DNA of 14,575 bases from JALZAH01 sp051000755 (GCA_051000755.1 JBPCNZ010000055.1:1-14575), one strand, 5' to 3'. Shown: positions 1 through 6,693, counted from the stretch's first letter. Program-made: numbers and translations. The notes: generated by a model not told the origin, from the sequence alone.

Positions 1-88
<88 letters not shown>

Positions 89-99
89 GCCCGGCTCGC

Positions 100-1590
100 T
101 CAGCCTACCGTCACCAGATCGGCGGGAGAGGAGGCCACGTCGCCGGCCCTGGTCCGGATCAGGGCGAGGACACACACCACGGCGACGGCCACGATCGCCG
201 CTCCGACGGCGAAGGCCACGGTGAAGCCATGGACCGAGCCGGCCAGGGCGGCACCGGCCCCGTGGCTTCGGAGGTAGGTGGCGGTGGCGGTGGCGGCCAC
301 CGTGTTGAGCACCGCCGTGCCGACGGCCCCGCCGACCTGTTGGGTGGTGTTGACCATGGCACTGGCCACACCGGCGTCGTTGTCGCTGACCCGGAACAGG
401 GCCACGCTGCTCACGGGCACGAAGACCAGACCCAGGCCGAGGCTCATGACGATCTCACCGGGCAGGATGTGGAGGGCGAAGCTGCTGTGCACACCGATCT
501 GGGTGAACCACAGGAACCCGATGCCGGCCATGACCAGCCCGGTGGTCATCAGCAGGCGGGGGCTGAGGCGGGTCATGAGGGTGCTGGTGCCCGTGGCGCT
601 GATGATGATCCCGATGGAGAACGGCAGGAAGGCGAAGCCGGTCGTCAGGGGGGAGTAGTGCAGCACACCCTGCAGGTAGTAGGTCAGGAACAGGAACATC
701 CCGAACATGGCCGAAGCCGACAGGGTCGACGCCAGGAACGCCCCGGCCCGGTTGCGCTCGGTCAGCACCCGCATGGGCAGCAGCGGGTTGGCCACCTTCA
801 TCTCCACGATGACAAAGCCGACGAGCAGCACGCCGGCGACGCCGAGGAGGGCCAGGGTGGTGAGCGCCGACCAGCCGTCGGTGCTGGCCTTGGTCACGCC
901 GAAGACGAGGGCGACCAGGCCGAGGGTGACGGTGGCGGCGCCGGTCAGGTCGTAGTGGGCCTGGCCGCTGGCCCGGCTGTTCTTCACCACGCGCTGGGCG
1001 GCTATGGCGGTCAGGATGGCGATGGGCACGTTGACGAGCAGGCACCAGCGCCACGAGGCGTACTGGGTGAGCACCCCGCCGAGGATCAGGCCGATGGCGG
1101 CCCCCCCGCCGGCGATGCCCCCGTACACGCCGAAGGCCCGGGCCCGCTCCTTGGCGTCGGTGAAGGTGACGGCCAGGAGGGACAGGGCCGCGGGGGCCAT
1201 GACGGCGGCGAAGGCGCCCTGGAGGGCCCGGGCACCGAAGAGAACGCCGGCGTTGGGGGCGAGCCCGCCGAGGGCCGAAGCCAGGGCGAAGCCGCCCAGG
1301 CCTACGAGGAACACGGGTTTCCGCCCGAGGTAGTCGGCGATGCGCCCGCCGAGGAGGAGCAGGCCGCCGAACGCCAGGGTGTAAGCGGTGATGACCCACT
1401 GGCGGTTGGCGACGGTGATGTGCAGGGCGTGCTGGGCGGAGGGCAGGGCCACGTTGACGATGGAGGCGTCGACCACGATCATCAACTGGGCGATGGCGAT
1501 GACGACCAGGGCCCGCCACCGTTGGGGATCGGCGGCGTGGGTGGTCAGGGGACCGGGTACGGCGTCGGGCTCGGCGGTGTCGATGCTCAT
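100..1590 (-). CDS. MFS drug efflux transporter, DHA2 (EmrB/QacA) type
   Basis: A 496-residue integral membrane transporter, expected to export drugs or other small hydrophobic compounds by proton antiport. Residue 41 is the Asp of the first-helix motif (VDASIVNVALP). The cytoplasmic loop motif A reads GGRIADYLGRKP at 81-92. The antiporter motif C region is Gly-rich at 157-172 (GGIAGGGAAIGLILGG), followed by SWRW and a VNVPI stretch typical of the 14-helix DHA2 branch. Hydrophobic segments run through the whole protein, and the length fits the family. The ATG at 1590 is preceded by AAGGAG with an 8-nt spacer and overlaps the stop of the upstream TetR gene as ATGA, so translation is probably coupled. 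Longer in-frame readings upstream are reading through the TetR gene. The substrate cannot be told from sequence. Confidence 0.93.
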   Translation of the reverse strand: MSIDTAEPDAVPGPLTTHAADPQRWRALVVIAIAQLMIVVDASIVNVALPSAQHALHITVANRQWVITAYTLAFGGLLLLGGRIADYLGRKPVFLVGLGGFALASALGGLAPNAGVLFGARALQGAFAAVMAPAALSLLAVTFTDAKERARAFGVYGGIAGGGAAIGLILGGVLTQYASWRWCLLVNVPIAILTAIAAQRVVKNSRASGQAHYDLTGAATVTLGLVALVFGVTKASTDGWSALTTLALLGVAGVLLVGFVIVEMKVANPLLPMRVLTERNRAGAFLASTLSASAMFGMFLFLTYYLQGVLHYSPLTTGFAFLPFSIGIIISATGTSTLMTRLSPRLLMTTGLVMAGIGFLWFTQIGVHSSFALHILPGEIVMSLGLGLVFVPVSSVALFRVSDNDAGVASAMVNTTQQVGGAVGTAVLNTVAATATATYLRSHGAGAALAGSVHGFTVAFAVGAAIVAVAVVCVLALIRTRAGDVASSPADLVTVG

Positions 1591-2249
1591 CGGTTGCGCT
1601 CCTTGGGGGGTGAGGAGGTGGAAGGTGGTGCCGGGGTGAGGAGGGGAAGGAGGATGTCGTCGGTGACGTGGCCGAGGAAGGTGTCGTCGAGGGGGTAGCC
1701 GCAGAGCTGGCGGAGGATGAGGATGGCGGGGGCGACCTCGTCGAGGAGCGCCGGGGCCCCGGGCTGGGCGGGGATCTCCTGGCGGGCCACGGCCCGGTCG
1801 ATGATGCTCCCGGCCACGTGGCCTTTGCCCTCGAACAGCTGCTCCCGGAGGACCCTGCCGAGCTCCGGGTCGCTGCGGGCGGCCAGGGCCAGTCCGAACA
1901 TCAGATCGCCGTCCGTGCCCTCCAGGCCCGCCCGCATGTGGCGGAGGAGGGCGAGCAGATCGGCGCCCACCGAGCCCTGGTCGGGCAGGACCTGGGGCGC
2001 CTCGTGTCCGCAACAGCGGACGGCTTCGACGACCAGTTCGGCCTTGCCGGGCCAGCGCCGGTAGATGGTGGCCTTGGAGGCCCGGGCCCGGGCGGCGATG
2101 GCATCCATGCTCATCCGGTCGTAGCCGACCTCGGCCACCAAGGCGATGGCGGCGTCGAGGATGGCCTGGTGGCGGGCGTCGTCGCGCGGTCGGCCGATCC
2201 GGCGGGGCTCGTCGGCCGGTGGCGCAGATTGCTCGGTGGAAGCCGTCAT
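1587..2249 (-). CDS. TetR-family regulator of the adjacent efflux pump
   Basis: A 220-residue cytoplasmic transcriptional repressor. After a flexible N-terminus comes the TetR DNA-binding domain: an IGRPRDDARHQAILDAA first helix, then the helix-turn-helix at about 46-66, containing MDAIAARARASKATIYRRW. The C-terminal ligand and dimer domain (about 80-205) is helical and not specific enough to name a ligand. It lies directly upstream of the MFS gene and overlaps it by four bases (ATGA at 1590-1587), so the two form one operon. A perfect 21-bp palindrome sits 19-39 bp before its ATG and is the obvious operator for autorepression. The ribosome binding site is weak. By family precedent the inducer would be a pump substrate; that is inference. 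Confidence 0.9.
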   Translation of the reverse strand: MTASTEQSAPPADEPRRIGRPRDDARHQAILDAAIALVAEVGYDRMSMDAIAARARASKATIYRRWPGKAELVVEAVRCCGHEAPQVLPDQGSVGADLLALLRHMRAGLEGTDGDLMFGLALAARSDPELGRVLREQLFEGKGHVAGSIIDRAVARQEIPAQPGAPALLDEVAPAILILRQLCGYPLDDTFLGHVTDDILLPLLTPAPPSTSSPPKERNR

Positions 2250-2267
2250 GTGTCGTCCGTCACTTAC

Positions 2268-2288
2268 GGTACGAAACTGTTTCGTACC
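2268..2288. promoter_or_regulatory. Perfect 21-bp palindromic TetR operator
   Basis: GGTACGAAAC, one central T, then GTTTCGTACC: both 10-bp arms match perfectly. Its length and ACGAAAC/GTTTCGT core are typical of TetR operators. On the minus strand it overlaps a possible -10 (TACCGT, 2271-2266) and fills the spacer toward a weak -35-like TTCGCC, so bound repressor would block the tetR-MFS promoter. A further partial half-site with the same CGTACC end lies at 2292-2301. It is about 80 bp upstream of the nadE -10. Confidence 0.85.
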
Positions 2289-2364
2289 TGGCGAACGTAC
2301 CCCAGTGCCGGGCCGTTGTCGATCAGATTTCCGGTGCCGGGGCTGTGACAGGAGGCACCGGGCC

Positions 2365-2370
2365 TACGCT
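2365..2370 (+). promoter_or_regulatory. -10 box TACGCT for leaderless nadE transcript
   Basis: TACGCT lies seven bases before the GTG at 2378, so transcription would begin at or next to the start codon. The same geometry recurs at five other genes in this window. No clear -35 is visible. Confidence 0.55.
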
Positions 2371-2377
2371 CGGGGAG

Positions 2378-4087
2378 GTGACCCGTCTCCGCGTGGCCCT
2401 CGGTCAGCTCAACCCCACCGTCGGTGATCTCGAGGGCAACGCCGATCGCATCATCGACGCCCTCGGGCAGGCGGAGGACGCGGGCGCCGATCTGGCCGTC
2501 TTCCCCGAGTTGGCCATCACCGGCTATCCCCCGGAGGACCTGCTGCTCAAGCCCGGGTTCATCGCCGGCAACCGGGCCGCATTGGAGAAGGTGGCCGCCG
2601 CCACCGGCCGGTGCGTGGCCGTGGTCGGCTTCGTCGACGCCGCCATCGACCTCTACAACGCGGCCGCGGTGTGTGCCAACGGTGCCCTGATCGGCACCCA
2701 CCACAAGGAGGTGCTGCCCAACTACGGGGTCTTCGACGAGCAGCGCTACTTCGCGCCGGGCCGGGGCGCCACCCGCCTGTGGGCGGTCGGCGGGGTGCGG
2801 GTCGGGGTGTCGGTGTGCGAGGACGCCTGGAGCCCCTCAGGGCCCATCGCGGCCCAGGCCGCGGCCGGCGCCGAGCTCATGGTGAACATCAACGCCTCCC
2901 CCTACTACGCGGGCCGGGGCGGCGAGCGCGAGCGGATGCTCGCCACCCGCGCCTCCGATGCCTCCACCACCCTGGTGTACGTCAACTGCGTCGGTGGCCA
3001 GGACGAGCTGGTCTTCGACGGGACATCGATGGTCCTCGACGCCGACGGGAGCATCATCGCGTCGCTGCCCCTCTTCGAGGAGACCCTGCGTGTCCTCGAC
3101 CTCGACGTCCGGCCCGTGTACCGCAAGCGCCTCCTCGACCCCCGCGGCCGGCAGGTGGCCGACCCTCTCCCGGTCACGGTGATCACCGCCGCGCCCCGCC
3201 AGGCCACCGGCGCCCCCCGGCTGCCCCCTACCCGTACCGAGGCCCTCGGCCCCGAGGCCGAGGTCTGGAGGGCGCTGGTGACCGGGACGCGCGACTACGT
3301 GGAGAAGAACGGCTTCTCCGATGTGGTCATCGGCCTGTCGGGAGGGATCGACTCGTCGATCGTCGCCACCATCGCGGTGGACGCCCTCGGCGCCGACCGG
3401 GTGCACGGGGTGTCGATGCCGTCGCGCTACTCCAGCGAGGGGTCCAACACCGACGCCGTCGATCTGGCCGCCCGCCTCGGCATCGACCATCGCACGGTGG
3501 CCATCGAGGACGCCCATGTGGCCCTGTCGGCCATGCTCGAGCCCTGCCTGGACGGCGCGCCGGAGGGCCTCACCGACGAGAACCTGCAGAGCCGGATCCG
3601 GGGCGTCACCCTGATGGGCCTCTCCAACGCCCGGGGCTGGTTGGTCCTCACCACCGGCAACAAGAGCGAGGCGGCCGTCGGCTACTCGACGCTCTACGGC
3701 GATACCGCCGGCGGCTTCGCGGTGATCAAGGACGTGCCCAAGACCCTCGTGTTCCGCCTGTGCGAATGGCGCAACACGATCAGCGAGGTCATTCCCAAGA
3801 TCATCATCAACAAGCCGCCGTCGGCAGAGCTGCGGCCCGACCAGCGCGACGACCAGAGCCTGCCCCCCTACGCCGTCCTCGACCCGATCATCGCCGCCTA
3901 CGTCACCGACGACATGACCAAGCAGGAACTGGTCGACGCCGGGTTCGACGAGGAGATCGTGGCCCGCGTCGTCCGCCTCATCGACATCGCCGAGTACAAG
4001 CGCCGCCAGACCCCCCCGGGCGTGCGGGTCACCCCCAAGGCGTTCGGCCGGGACCGCCGGGTGCCGATCACCAACCATTACCACTGA
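2378..4087 (+). CDS. nadE: Glutamine-dependent NAD+ synthetase
   Basis: Makes NAD+ from nicotinic acid adenine dinucleotide, ATP and glutamine, the last step of NAD synthesis, in the cytoplasm. The 569-residue protein has an N-terminal nitrilase-type glutaminase with the Glu-Lys-Cys triad visible at Glu44 (FPELAITGYPPEDLL), Lys110 (HHKEVLPNYGVFDEQRYF) and Cys147 (VSVCEDAW). The C-terminal synthetase has the ATP-PPase P-loop SGGIDSS at 321-327 and a TGNKSEAAVGYSTLYGD motif. The length matches the shorter bacterial two-domain form, not the ~680-residue mycobacterial form. The GTG at 2378 is chosen because a TACGCT box sits seven bases before it and the resulting N-terminus (MTRLRVALGQLNPTVGD) matches the family. 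A GTG at 2393 is a less likely alternative. Frames further upstream run into the divergent tetR promoter and look non-coding. Confidence 0.96.
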   Translation: MTRLRVALGQLNPTVGDLEGNADRIIDALGQAEDAGADLAVFPELAITGYPPEDLLLKPGFIAGNRAALEKVAAATGRCVAVVGFVDAAIDLYNAAAVCANGALIGTHHKEVLPNYGVFDEQRYFAPGRGATRLWAVGGVRVGVSVCEDAWSPSGPIAAQAAAGAELMVNINASPYYAGRGGERERMLATRASDASTTLVYVNCVGGQDELVFDGTSMVLDADGSIIASLPLFEETLRVLDLDVRPVYRKRLLDPRGRQVADPLPVTVITAAPRQATGAPRLPPTRTEALGPEAEVWRALVTGTRDYVEKNGFSDVVIGLSGGIDSSIVATIAVDALGADRVHGVSMPSRYSSEGSNTDAVDLAARLGIDHRTVAIEDAHVALSAMLEPCLDGAPEGLTDENLQSRIRGVTLMGLSNARGWLVLTTGNKSEAAVGYSTLYGDTAGGFAVIKDVPKTLVFRLCEWRNTISEVIPKIIINKPPSAELRPDQRDDQSLPPYAVLDPIIAAYVTDDMTKQELVDAGFDEEIVARVVRLIDIAEYKRRQTPPGVRVTPKAFGRDRRVPITNHYH

Positions 4088-4108
4088 TCGCCGCTGGGCC
4101 CCCGGGGG

Positions 4109-4114
4109 TACGAT
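4109..4114 (+). promoter_or_regulatory. -10 box TACGAT for leaderless tetR transcript
   Basis: TACGAT lies nine bases before the ATG at 4124. A 10-bp perfect palindrome, CCCCCGGGGG, at 4099-4108 directly abuts it and might be part of an operator or the end of the nadE transcript. No ribosome binding site is present between the box and the start. Confidence 0.5.
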
Positions 4115-4123
4115 GGACGTCCC

Positions 4124-4783
4124 ATGCCGCCCACCGTCGACGACGCCCCCCAGCGGCGGTCCCGCGCCCGCAGAGGCGACGGTGAGCGTCTCCGGGGCGA
4201 GATCCTGGCTGCGGCCGAGGCGTTGCTGATCGCCACCAACGACGTGGCCACCCTGTCGATCCGGGCGGTCGCCTCCGCCGTCGGGGTCACCCCACCGTCG
4301 ATCTACCTCCATTTCGCCGACCGCAACGACCTGCTGTTCGCCGTCTGCGAGCGTCACGCCATCCAACTCGAACAGGCCATGGCCGATGCCGCCATCGGGG
4401 TGGACGACCCCCTCGAGCGGCTCCGCCTGCGGGGCCTGGCCTACCTCCACTACGGCCTGCGCCACCCCGAGCACTACCGCATCTTGATGATGAGCCGCCC
4501 CGACGACACCCCGGACCGCTTCATCGACGAACGGATGGCCGACACCGCCGGGCTCCTTCCCGTGGTCGACGACGTCCAGGCCGCCATCCAGCGGGGCGTG
4601 TTCCCGGCCCAGGACCCCCTCGACGCGGCCAAGCTGCTGTGGATGATGATCCACGGCATGGTGTCGCTGCTGATCTCCAAGCCGGACTTCCCGTTCCCGC
4701 CGCCGGAGGAGTCCTACCAGCGCCTCTACGAGATGCTGGTGGCCGGCCTGGTCACGCCCGCCCGGGCCGGCCCTGTGCCGTGA
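4124..4783 (+). CDS. TetR-family regulator with WHG-type C-terminal domain
   Basis: A 219-residue DNA-binding regulator. A basic N-terminus (RRSRARR) precedes the TetR helix-turn-helix at about 44-63, reading LSIRAVASAVGVTPPSIYLHF. The C-terminal half contains LLWMMIHGMVSLL, resembling the 'WHG' ligand-binding domain found in a large actinobacterial TetR group. The start is supported by a -10 box nine bases upstream, which makes the message leaderless. Its stop overlaps the GTG of the next gene (GTGA, 4780-4783), so the two are probably translated together and functionally linked. Target genes and ligand are not evident. No clear operator palindrome like that of the first TetR gene was found. 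Confidence 0.9.
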   Translation: MPPTVDDAPQRRSRARRGDGERLRGEILAAAEALLIATNDVATLSIRAVASAVGVTPPSIYLHFADRNDLLFAVCERHAIQLEQAMADAAIGVDDPLERLRLRGLAYLHYGLRHPEHYRILMMSRPDDTPDRFIDERMADTAGLLPVVDDVQAAIQRGVFPAQDPLDAAKLLWMMIHGMVSLLISKPDFPFPPPEESYQRLYEMLVAGLVTPARAGPVP

Positions 4784-5409
4784 CGGCGGAAGTCAGGCCG
4801 TTGGGGTTGATGGAGGCGGCGGAGACGACCGGTCACCACGTGTGGTTCGAGCGGCGCGGCTTCGAGATCCTCGGGTCGTGGACGACCGAGCTCGCCGACG
4901 GGGCGGTCAAGGCCGTGGTGGACCGCCACGCCCAGCACTGCGCCTGGCGGGCGGGGCAGTGGTGGGAGCGCCTGCCCGTGCTGTCCCAGGTCGATCGCGA
5001 CGCCCTCGTCGTCGCCCCGACGACGCCGGCGGCGGCCCTGGTCGAGGCGATCGGCCACCTGAGCGCTCCGGTGGAGCGGGTGGCGGGGGCGTACCGGGTG
5101 GCGTTGCCCCGCCTGGCGGGCCGCTACCGCTCGCACCTGAGCCGGACCAGCCCGCTGGCCGACGGTCCCACCATCCGGACCCTGACGATGCTCCTCGCCG
5201 ACGTCGAGGCGGATTGGCGGGAGGGCGAGGCATCCCTGCACGGCCTGTTGACCACGCCCGCAGAGACCTACGCCGCGGGGGAGACGGTCGCCCGCCTCGA
5301 GGCCATCCTGGTGGGCGGACCGGGCGGGTCGCCGGGCGCTGAGGCCGGTCCGTTCAGGCCCTGCGGGTGGGGGCCCAGCGGGCGAAGCGATGCAGAGCCA
5401 CCCGGATGA
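4780..5409 (+). CDS. Uncharacterised helical protein, possibly ferritin-like
   Basis: A 209-residue protein I do not recognise with confidence. It is mainly helical and soluble, with no signal peptide or membrane segment. Conserved-looking stretches are FERRGFEILGSWTTEL (23-38), a His- and Trp-rich segment DRHAQHCAWRAGQWWERLP (48-66), and LPRLAGRYRSHLSRTSPLADGPT with a following helix to DVEADWREGE (109-150). The paired helices with Glu, His and DxxxDW/GE residues suggest a ferritin-like bundle, but no full metal-ligand set can be assigned. It starts with a GTG inside the stop of the upstream TetR gene (GTGA), so it is probably coupled to that regulator. The last ~25 residues are low-complexity Gly/Pro-rich and run 56 bp into the convergent SRPBCC gene. 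They may be poorly conserved. Confidence 0.7.
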   Translation: MTAEVRPLGLMEAAETTGHHVWFERRGFEILGSWTTELADGAVKAVVDRHAQHCAWRAGQWWERLPVLSQVDRDALVVAPTTPAAALVEAIGHLSAPVERVAGAYRVALPRLAGRYRSHLSRTSPLADGPTIRTLTMLLADVEADWREGEASLHGLLTTPAETYAAGETVARLEAILVGGPGGSPGAEAGPFRPCGWGPSGRSDAEPPG

Positions 5410-5791
5410 GCCCGCCGAACATCGGCGTGCCCAGGGCGTAGACGGGACCGAGGATCGGCGTGGGGGCCTCGAGGGTCTCGGTCCAGGTGAACCGGGTCCG
5501 GTCCGTGCCGAGGGCCTCCATCTCGTAGATGGCGGAGCCCTGCACGAACTTGCCGGTGTGGGCCAGCACCAGGCGAAAGGGCGGGTCCCAGGCGGTGATC
5601 TCCATGGGGTCGACGATCGTCAGCGGCCCCCACCCGGTGCGGGCCTCGATCGTGGAGCGGTACCCGGCGCCACCGGTGGGCCGGACCGTCGAGCCCGGCA
5701 CCCACGACTCCTGACCGGGCCAGTCCACCGCCGCGTCCCAGGTGGCCTCGATGCTGAGCGGCACCACGATCGATGCCGACACCTTGCCCAT
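5354..5791 (-). CDS. SRPBCC-domain (START-like/polyketide cyclase) protein
   Basis: A 145-residue cytoplasmic protein of the SRPBCC ligand-binding fold. The opening strand and helix (KVSASIVVPLSIEATWDAAVDWPG) and the later strands GAGYRSTIEARTGWG, ITAWDPPFRLVLAHTGKFVQG and RTRFTWTETLE match the pattern of small polyketide-cyclase/dehydrase-like proteins. The long C-terminal helix begins after the Pro/Gly-rich YALGTPMFGG. The family binds hydrophobic ligands; no specific ligand or catalytic role can be read here. The ATG at 5791 is supported by a TACGGT box six bases upstream on the same strand, giving a leaderless message. Its 3' end overlaps the convergent gene at 4780-5409 by 56 bp. Confidence 0.82.
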   Translation of the reverse strand: MGKVSASIVVPLSIEATWDAAVDWPGQESWVPGSTVRPTGGAGYRSTIEARTGWGPLTIVDPMEITAWDPPFRLVLAHTGKFVQGSAIYEMEALGTDRTRFTWTETLEAPTPILGPVYALGTPMFGGLIRVALHRFARWAPTRRA

Positions 5792-5797
5792 GGGCTC

Positions 5798-5803
5798 ACC
5801 GTA
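5798..5803 (-). promoter_or_regulatory. -10 box TACGGT for leaderless SRPBCC gene
   Basis: Read on the minus strand, TACGGT lies six bases before the ATG at 5791. No ribosome binding site fits between them. Confidence 0.5.
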
Positions 5804-5848
5804 CCCGGACCCCGGGGCCTTTCCGTCGTGGTCGGCGGAGCCGCTCGG

Positions 5849-5854
5849 TAGGCT
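5849..5854 (+). promoter_or_regulatory. Probable -10 box TAGGCT for nitroreductase gene
   Basis: TAGGCT lies 48 bases before the ATG at 5903 and would give a leader of about 40 nt. Unlike the neighbouring genes, this leader holds a proper ribosome binding site (GGGAGG, 5891-5896, 6-nt spacer). Confidence 0.4.
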
Positions 5855-5902
5855 CGGGGCGGCGGCTCACCGCCATCCACGGACTGCGCAGGGAGGCATC
5901 TG

Positions 5903-6319
5903 ATGGCCGAGGTCAACGACTGGAACGCCAAGATCATCGAGGAGTTCCGGGCCAACGAGGGCAAGGTCGGCGGCCAGTTCGAGGGCGCCCCGATGATCCT
6001 GGTCCACCACATCGGGGCCAAGTCCGGCACGGAGCGGGTGAACCCGATGATGTACCGCCCGGTGGGCGACGATCTCGCAGTGTTTGCCTCCTACGCCGGG
6101 GCCGCTACCAACCCGGACTGGTACCACAACCTGGTCGCCCATCCCTCGGTCAACGTCGAGATCGGCACGGAGACCGTTGCCGTCACGGCGCGGGTCACCG
6201 AGGGAGCCGAGCGCGACGAGCTGTGGTCGGCGCAGAAGGCCGACTACCCCGGCTTTGCCGACTACGAGGCCAAGACCACCCGCCAGATCCCCGTGGTCAT
6301 CCTCGAGCGGGCCCGCTGA
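5903..6319 (+). CDS. F420-dependent (Ddn-family) nitroreductase
   Basis: A 138-residue split-barrel protein of the deazaflavin (F420)-dependent nitroreductase family, whose members use reduced F420 to reduce quinones, nitroimidazoles and other substrates. The family signature is clear: GKVGGQFEGAPMILVHHIGAKSGTERVNP from about 20 to 48 in the cofactor-binding part, NPDWYHNL at 70-77, and YPGFADYEAKTTRQIPVVILER near the C-terminus. The length is usual for the family. The ATG has GGGAGG six bases upstream. The gene converges on selC, and a short hairpin separates them. Its presence implies F420 synthesis in the host. The physiological substrate is not deducible. Confidence 0.92.
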   Translation: MAEVNDWNAKIIEEFRANEGKVGGQFEGAPMILVHHIGAKSGTERVNPMMYRPVGDDLAVFASYAGAATNPDWYHNLVAHPSVNVEIGTETVAVTARVTEGAERDELWSAQKADYPGFADYEAKTTRQIPVVILERAR

Positions 6320-6333
6320 GCGGCTATCCCGCT
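6319..6333. terminator. Short hairpin between nitroreductase and selC
   Basis: AGCGG and CCGCT pair across a 5-base loop, just after the nitroreductase stop, followed by TTT on the plus strand. A 12-bp palindrome (AGCGGGCCCGCT, 6306-6317) adjoins it. It could end transcription in both directions, but the stem is short and the T run weak. Confidence 0.4.
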
Positions 6334-6352
6334 TTCGTTCAGGACTGCGGAG

Positions 6353-6445
6353 CGGAGGTGGACGGGAATCGAACCCGCCGGACGGGGATCGCCCGTCCCA
6401 CCCGCTTTGAAGGCGGGGGGGCCCACCAGGTACCCAGACACCTCC
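6353..6445 (-). tRNA. selC: Selenocysteine tRNA, anticodon UCA
   Basis: Read on the minus strand this 93-nt sequence folds as tRNA-Sec. The acceptor GGAGGTG pairs with CACCTCC (6445-6439 with 6360-6354), and the discriminator is G6353. The D arm has a 6-position stem (6435-6430 with 6424-6419, one A.G mismatch) and a CTGGT loop. The anticodon stem CCCGC/GCGGG encloses loop CTTCAAA, giving anticodon TCA (6410-6408), which reads UGA. A long variable arm has a perfect 7-bp stem (GGACGGG/CCCGTCC) with a 5-nt loop. The T arm is GCGGG/CCCGT around TTCGATT. An 8th acceptor position would be U.C, but G6379-C6361 can extend the T stem to 6 bp, so the 13-bp acceptor/T stack typical of bacterial tRNA-Sec is preserved. 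CCA is not encoded. A serine tRNA is excluded by the UCA anticodon, long D stem and 93-nt length. Confidence 0.92.
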
Positions 6446-6482
6446 AGGCCGTGGCCATCGGGGATGGTCGCGTTGGCGCCCG

Positions 6483-6488
6483 AACCTA
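6483..6488 (-). promoter_or_regulatory. Possible -10 box TAGGTT of selC
   Basis: TAGGTT on the minus strand lies 37 bases before the tRNA 5' end, implying a ~30-nt 5' leader to be removed by RNase P. A hairpin (CCATC/GATGG around GGG, 6455-6467) lies in that leader. No good -35 is visible. Confidence 0.35.
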
Positions 6489-6565
6489 GCAAGGCCGTCG
6501 TCGCTGAGAGTGGGGACCTGCCACCCGTGGCGGGAAAACGCCCTTCCCGGACGGAGGCAGGCCGC

Positions 6566-6571
6566 TACGCT
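6566..6571 (+). promoter_or_regulatory. -10 box TACGCT for leaderless micro-ORF
   Basis: TACGCT lies eight bases before the ATG at 6580, the same arrangement as at the well-supported leaderless genes nearby. This is the main evidence that the micro-ORF is expressed. Confidence 0.5.
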
Positions 6572-6579
6572 GTGCGGCC

Positions 6580-6651
6580 ATGAAGAAGATCGTCGTCCTT
6601 GCCGCCCTCGTCGGTGTGTCGCTGTTCGCGGCCAAGAAGCTGCGCGCCTGA
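6580..6651 (+). CDS. Leaderless 23-residue membrane micropeptide
   Basis: A 23-codon ORF encoding MKK, a hydrophobic stretch (IVVLAALVGVSLFAA) and KKLRA, then TGA. Positive ends around one short hydrophobic segment predict a single-pass membrane peptide. Support for its reality is a TACGCT box placed for a leaderless transcript, the sharp basic-hydrophobic-basic pattern, and strong hairpins just downstream. The start resembles small actinobacterial proteins beginning MKKLL (for example the 39-residue DLW-39 group), but the DLW motif is absent and the peptide is shorter. No function can be assigned. It stands alone between selC and the HAD gene, both on the other strand. Confidence 0.5.
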   Translation: MKKIVVLAALVGVSLFAAKKLRA

Positions 6652-6659
6652 GGCTCACG

Positions 6660-6674
6660 CCCCCGATCCGGGGG
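6660..6674 (+). terminator. Hairpin after micro-ORF
   Basis: CCCCCG pairs perfectly with CGGGGG across a 3-base ATC loop, beginning nine bases after the TGA of the micro-ORF. There is no T tract, so it is a GC-only hairpin of uncertain terminator strength. Confidence 0.4.
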
Positions 6675-6693
6675 GATCAGTCTGGGGGATCAG
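6671..6693. repeat. Direct repeat GGGGGATCAG, two copies 13 bp apart
   Basis: GGGGGATCAG occurs at 6671-6680 and again at 6684-6693. The first copy overlaps the 3' arm of the hairpin at 6660-6674. No associated gene explains it, and it may be incidental slippage. Confidence 0.6.

Noticed and set aside
229..1698. Long plus-strand open frame opposite the MFS gene
   Set aside because: Its product is Gly/Glu/His/Gln-rich low complexity. The opposite strand encodes a full transporter with motifs and a ribosome binding site.
2611..4654. Very long open frames overlapping nadE on both strands
   Set aside because: They are rich in Arg/Pro/Gly or Asp/His/Gly, have no family motifs, and are expected by-products of strong third-position GC bias over a gene whose own frame carries all nadE catalytic motifs.
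6353..6445. Serine or leucine tRNA with long variable arm
   Set aside because: The anticodon UCA reads UGA, the D stem has six positions with a five-base loop, and the length is 93 nt before CCA. All fit tRNA-Sec rather than class II elongator tRNAs.
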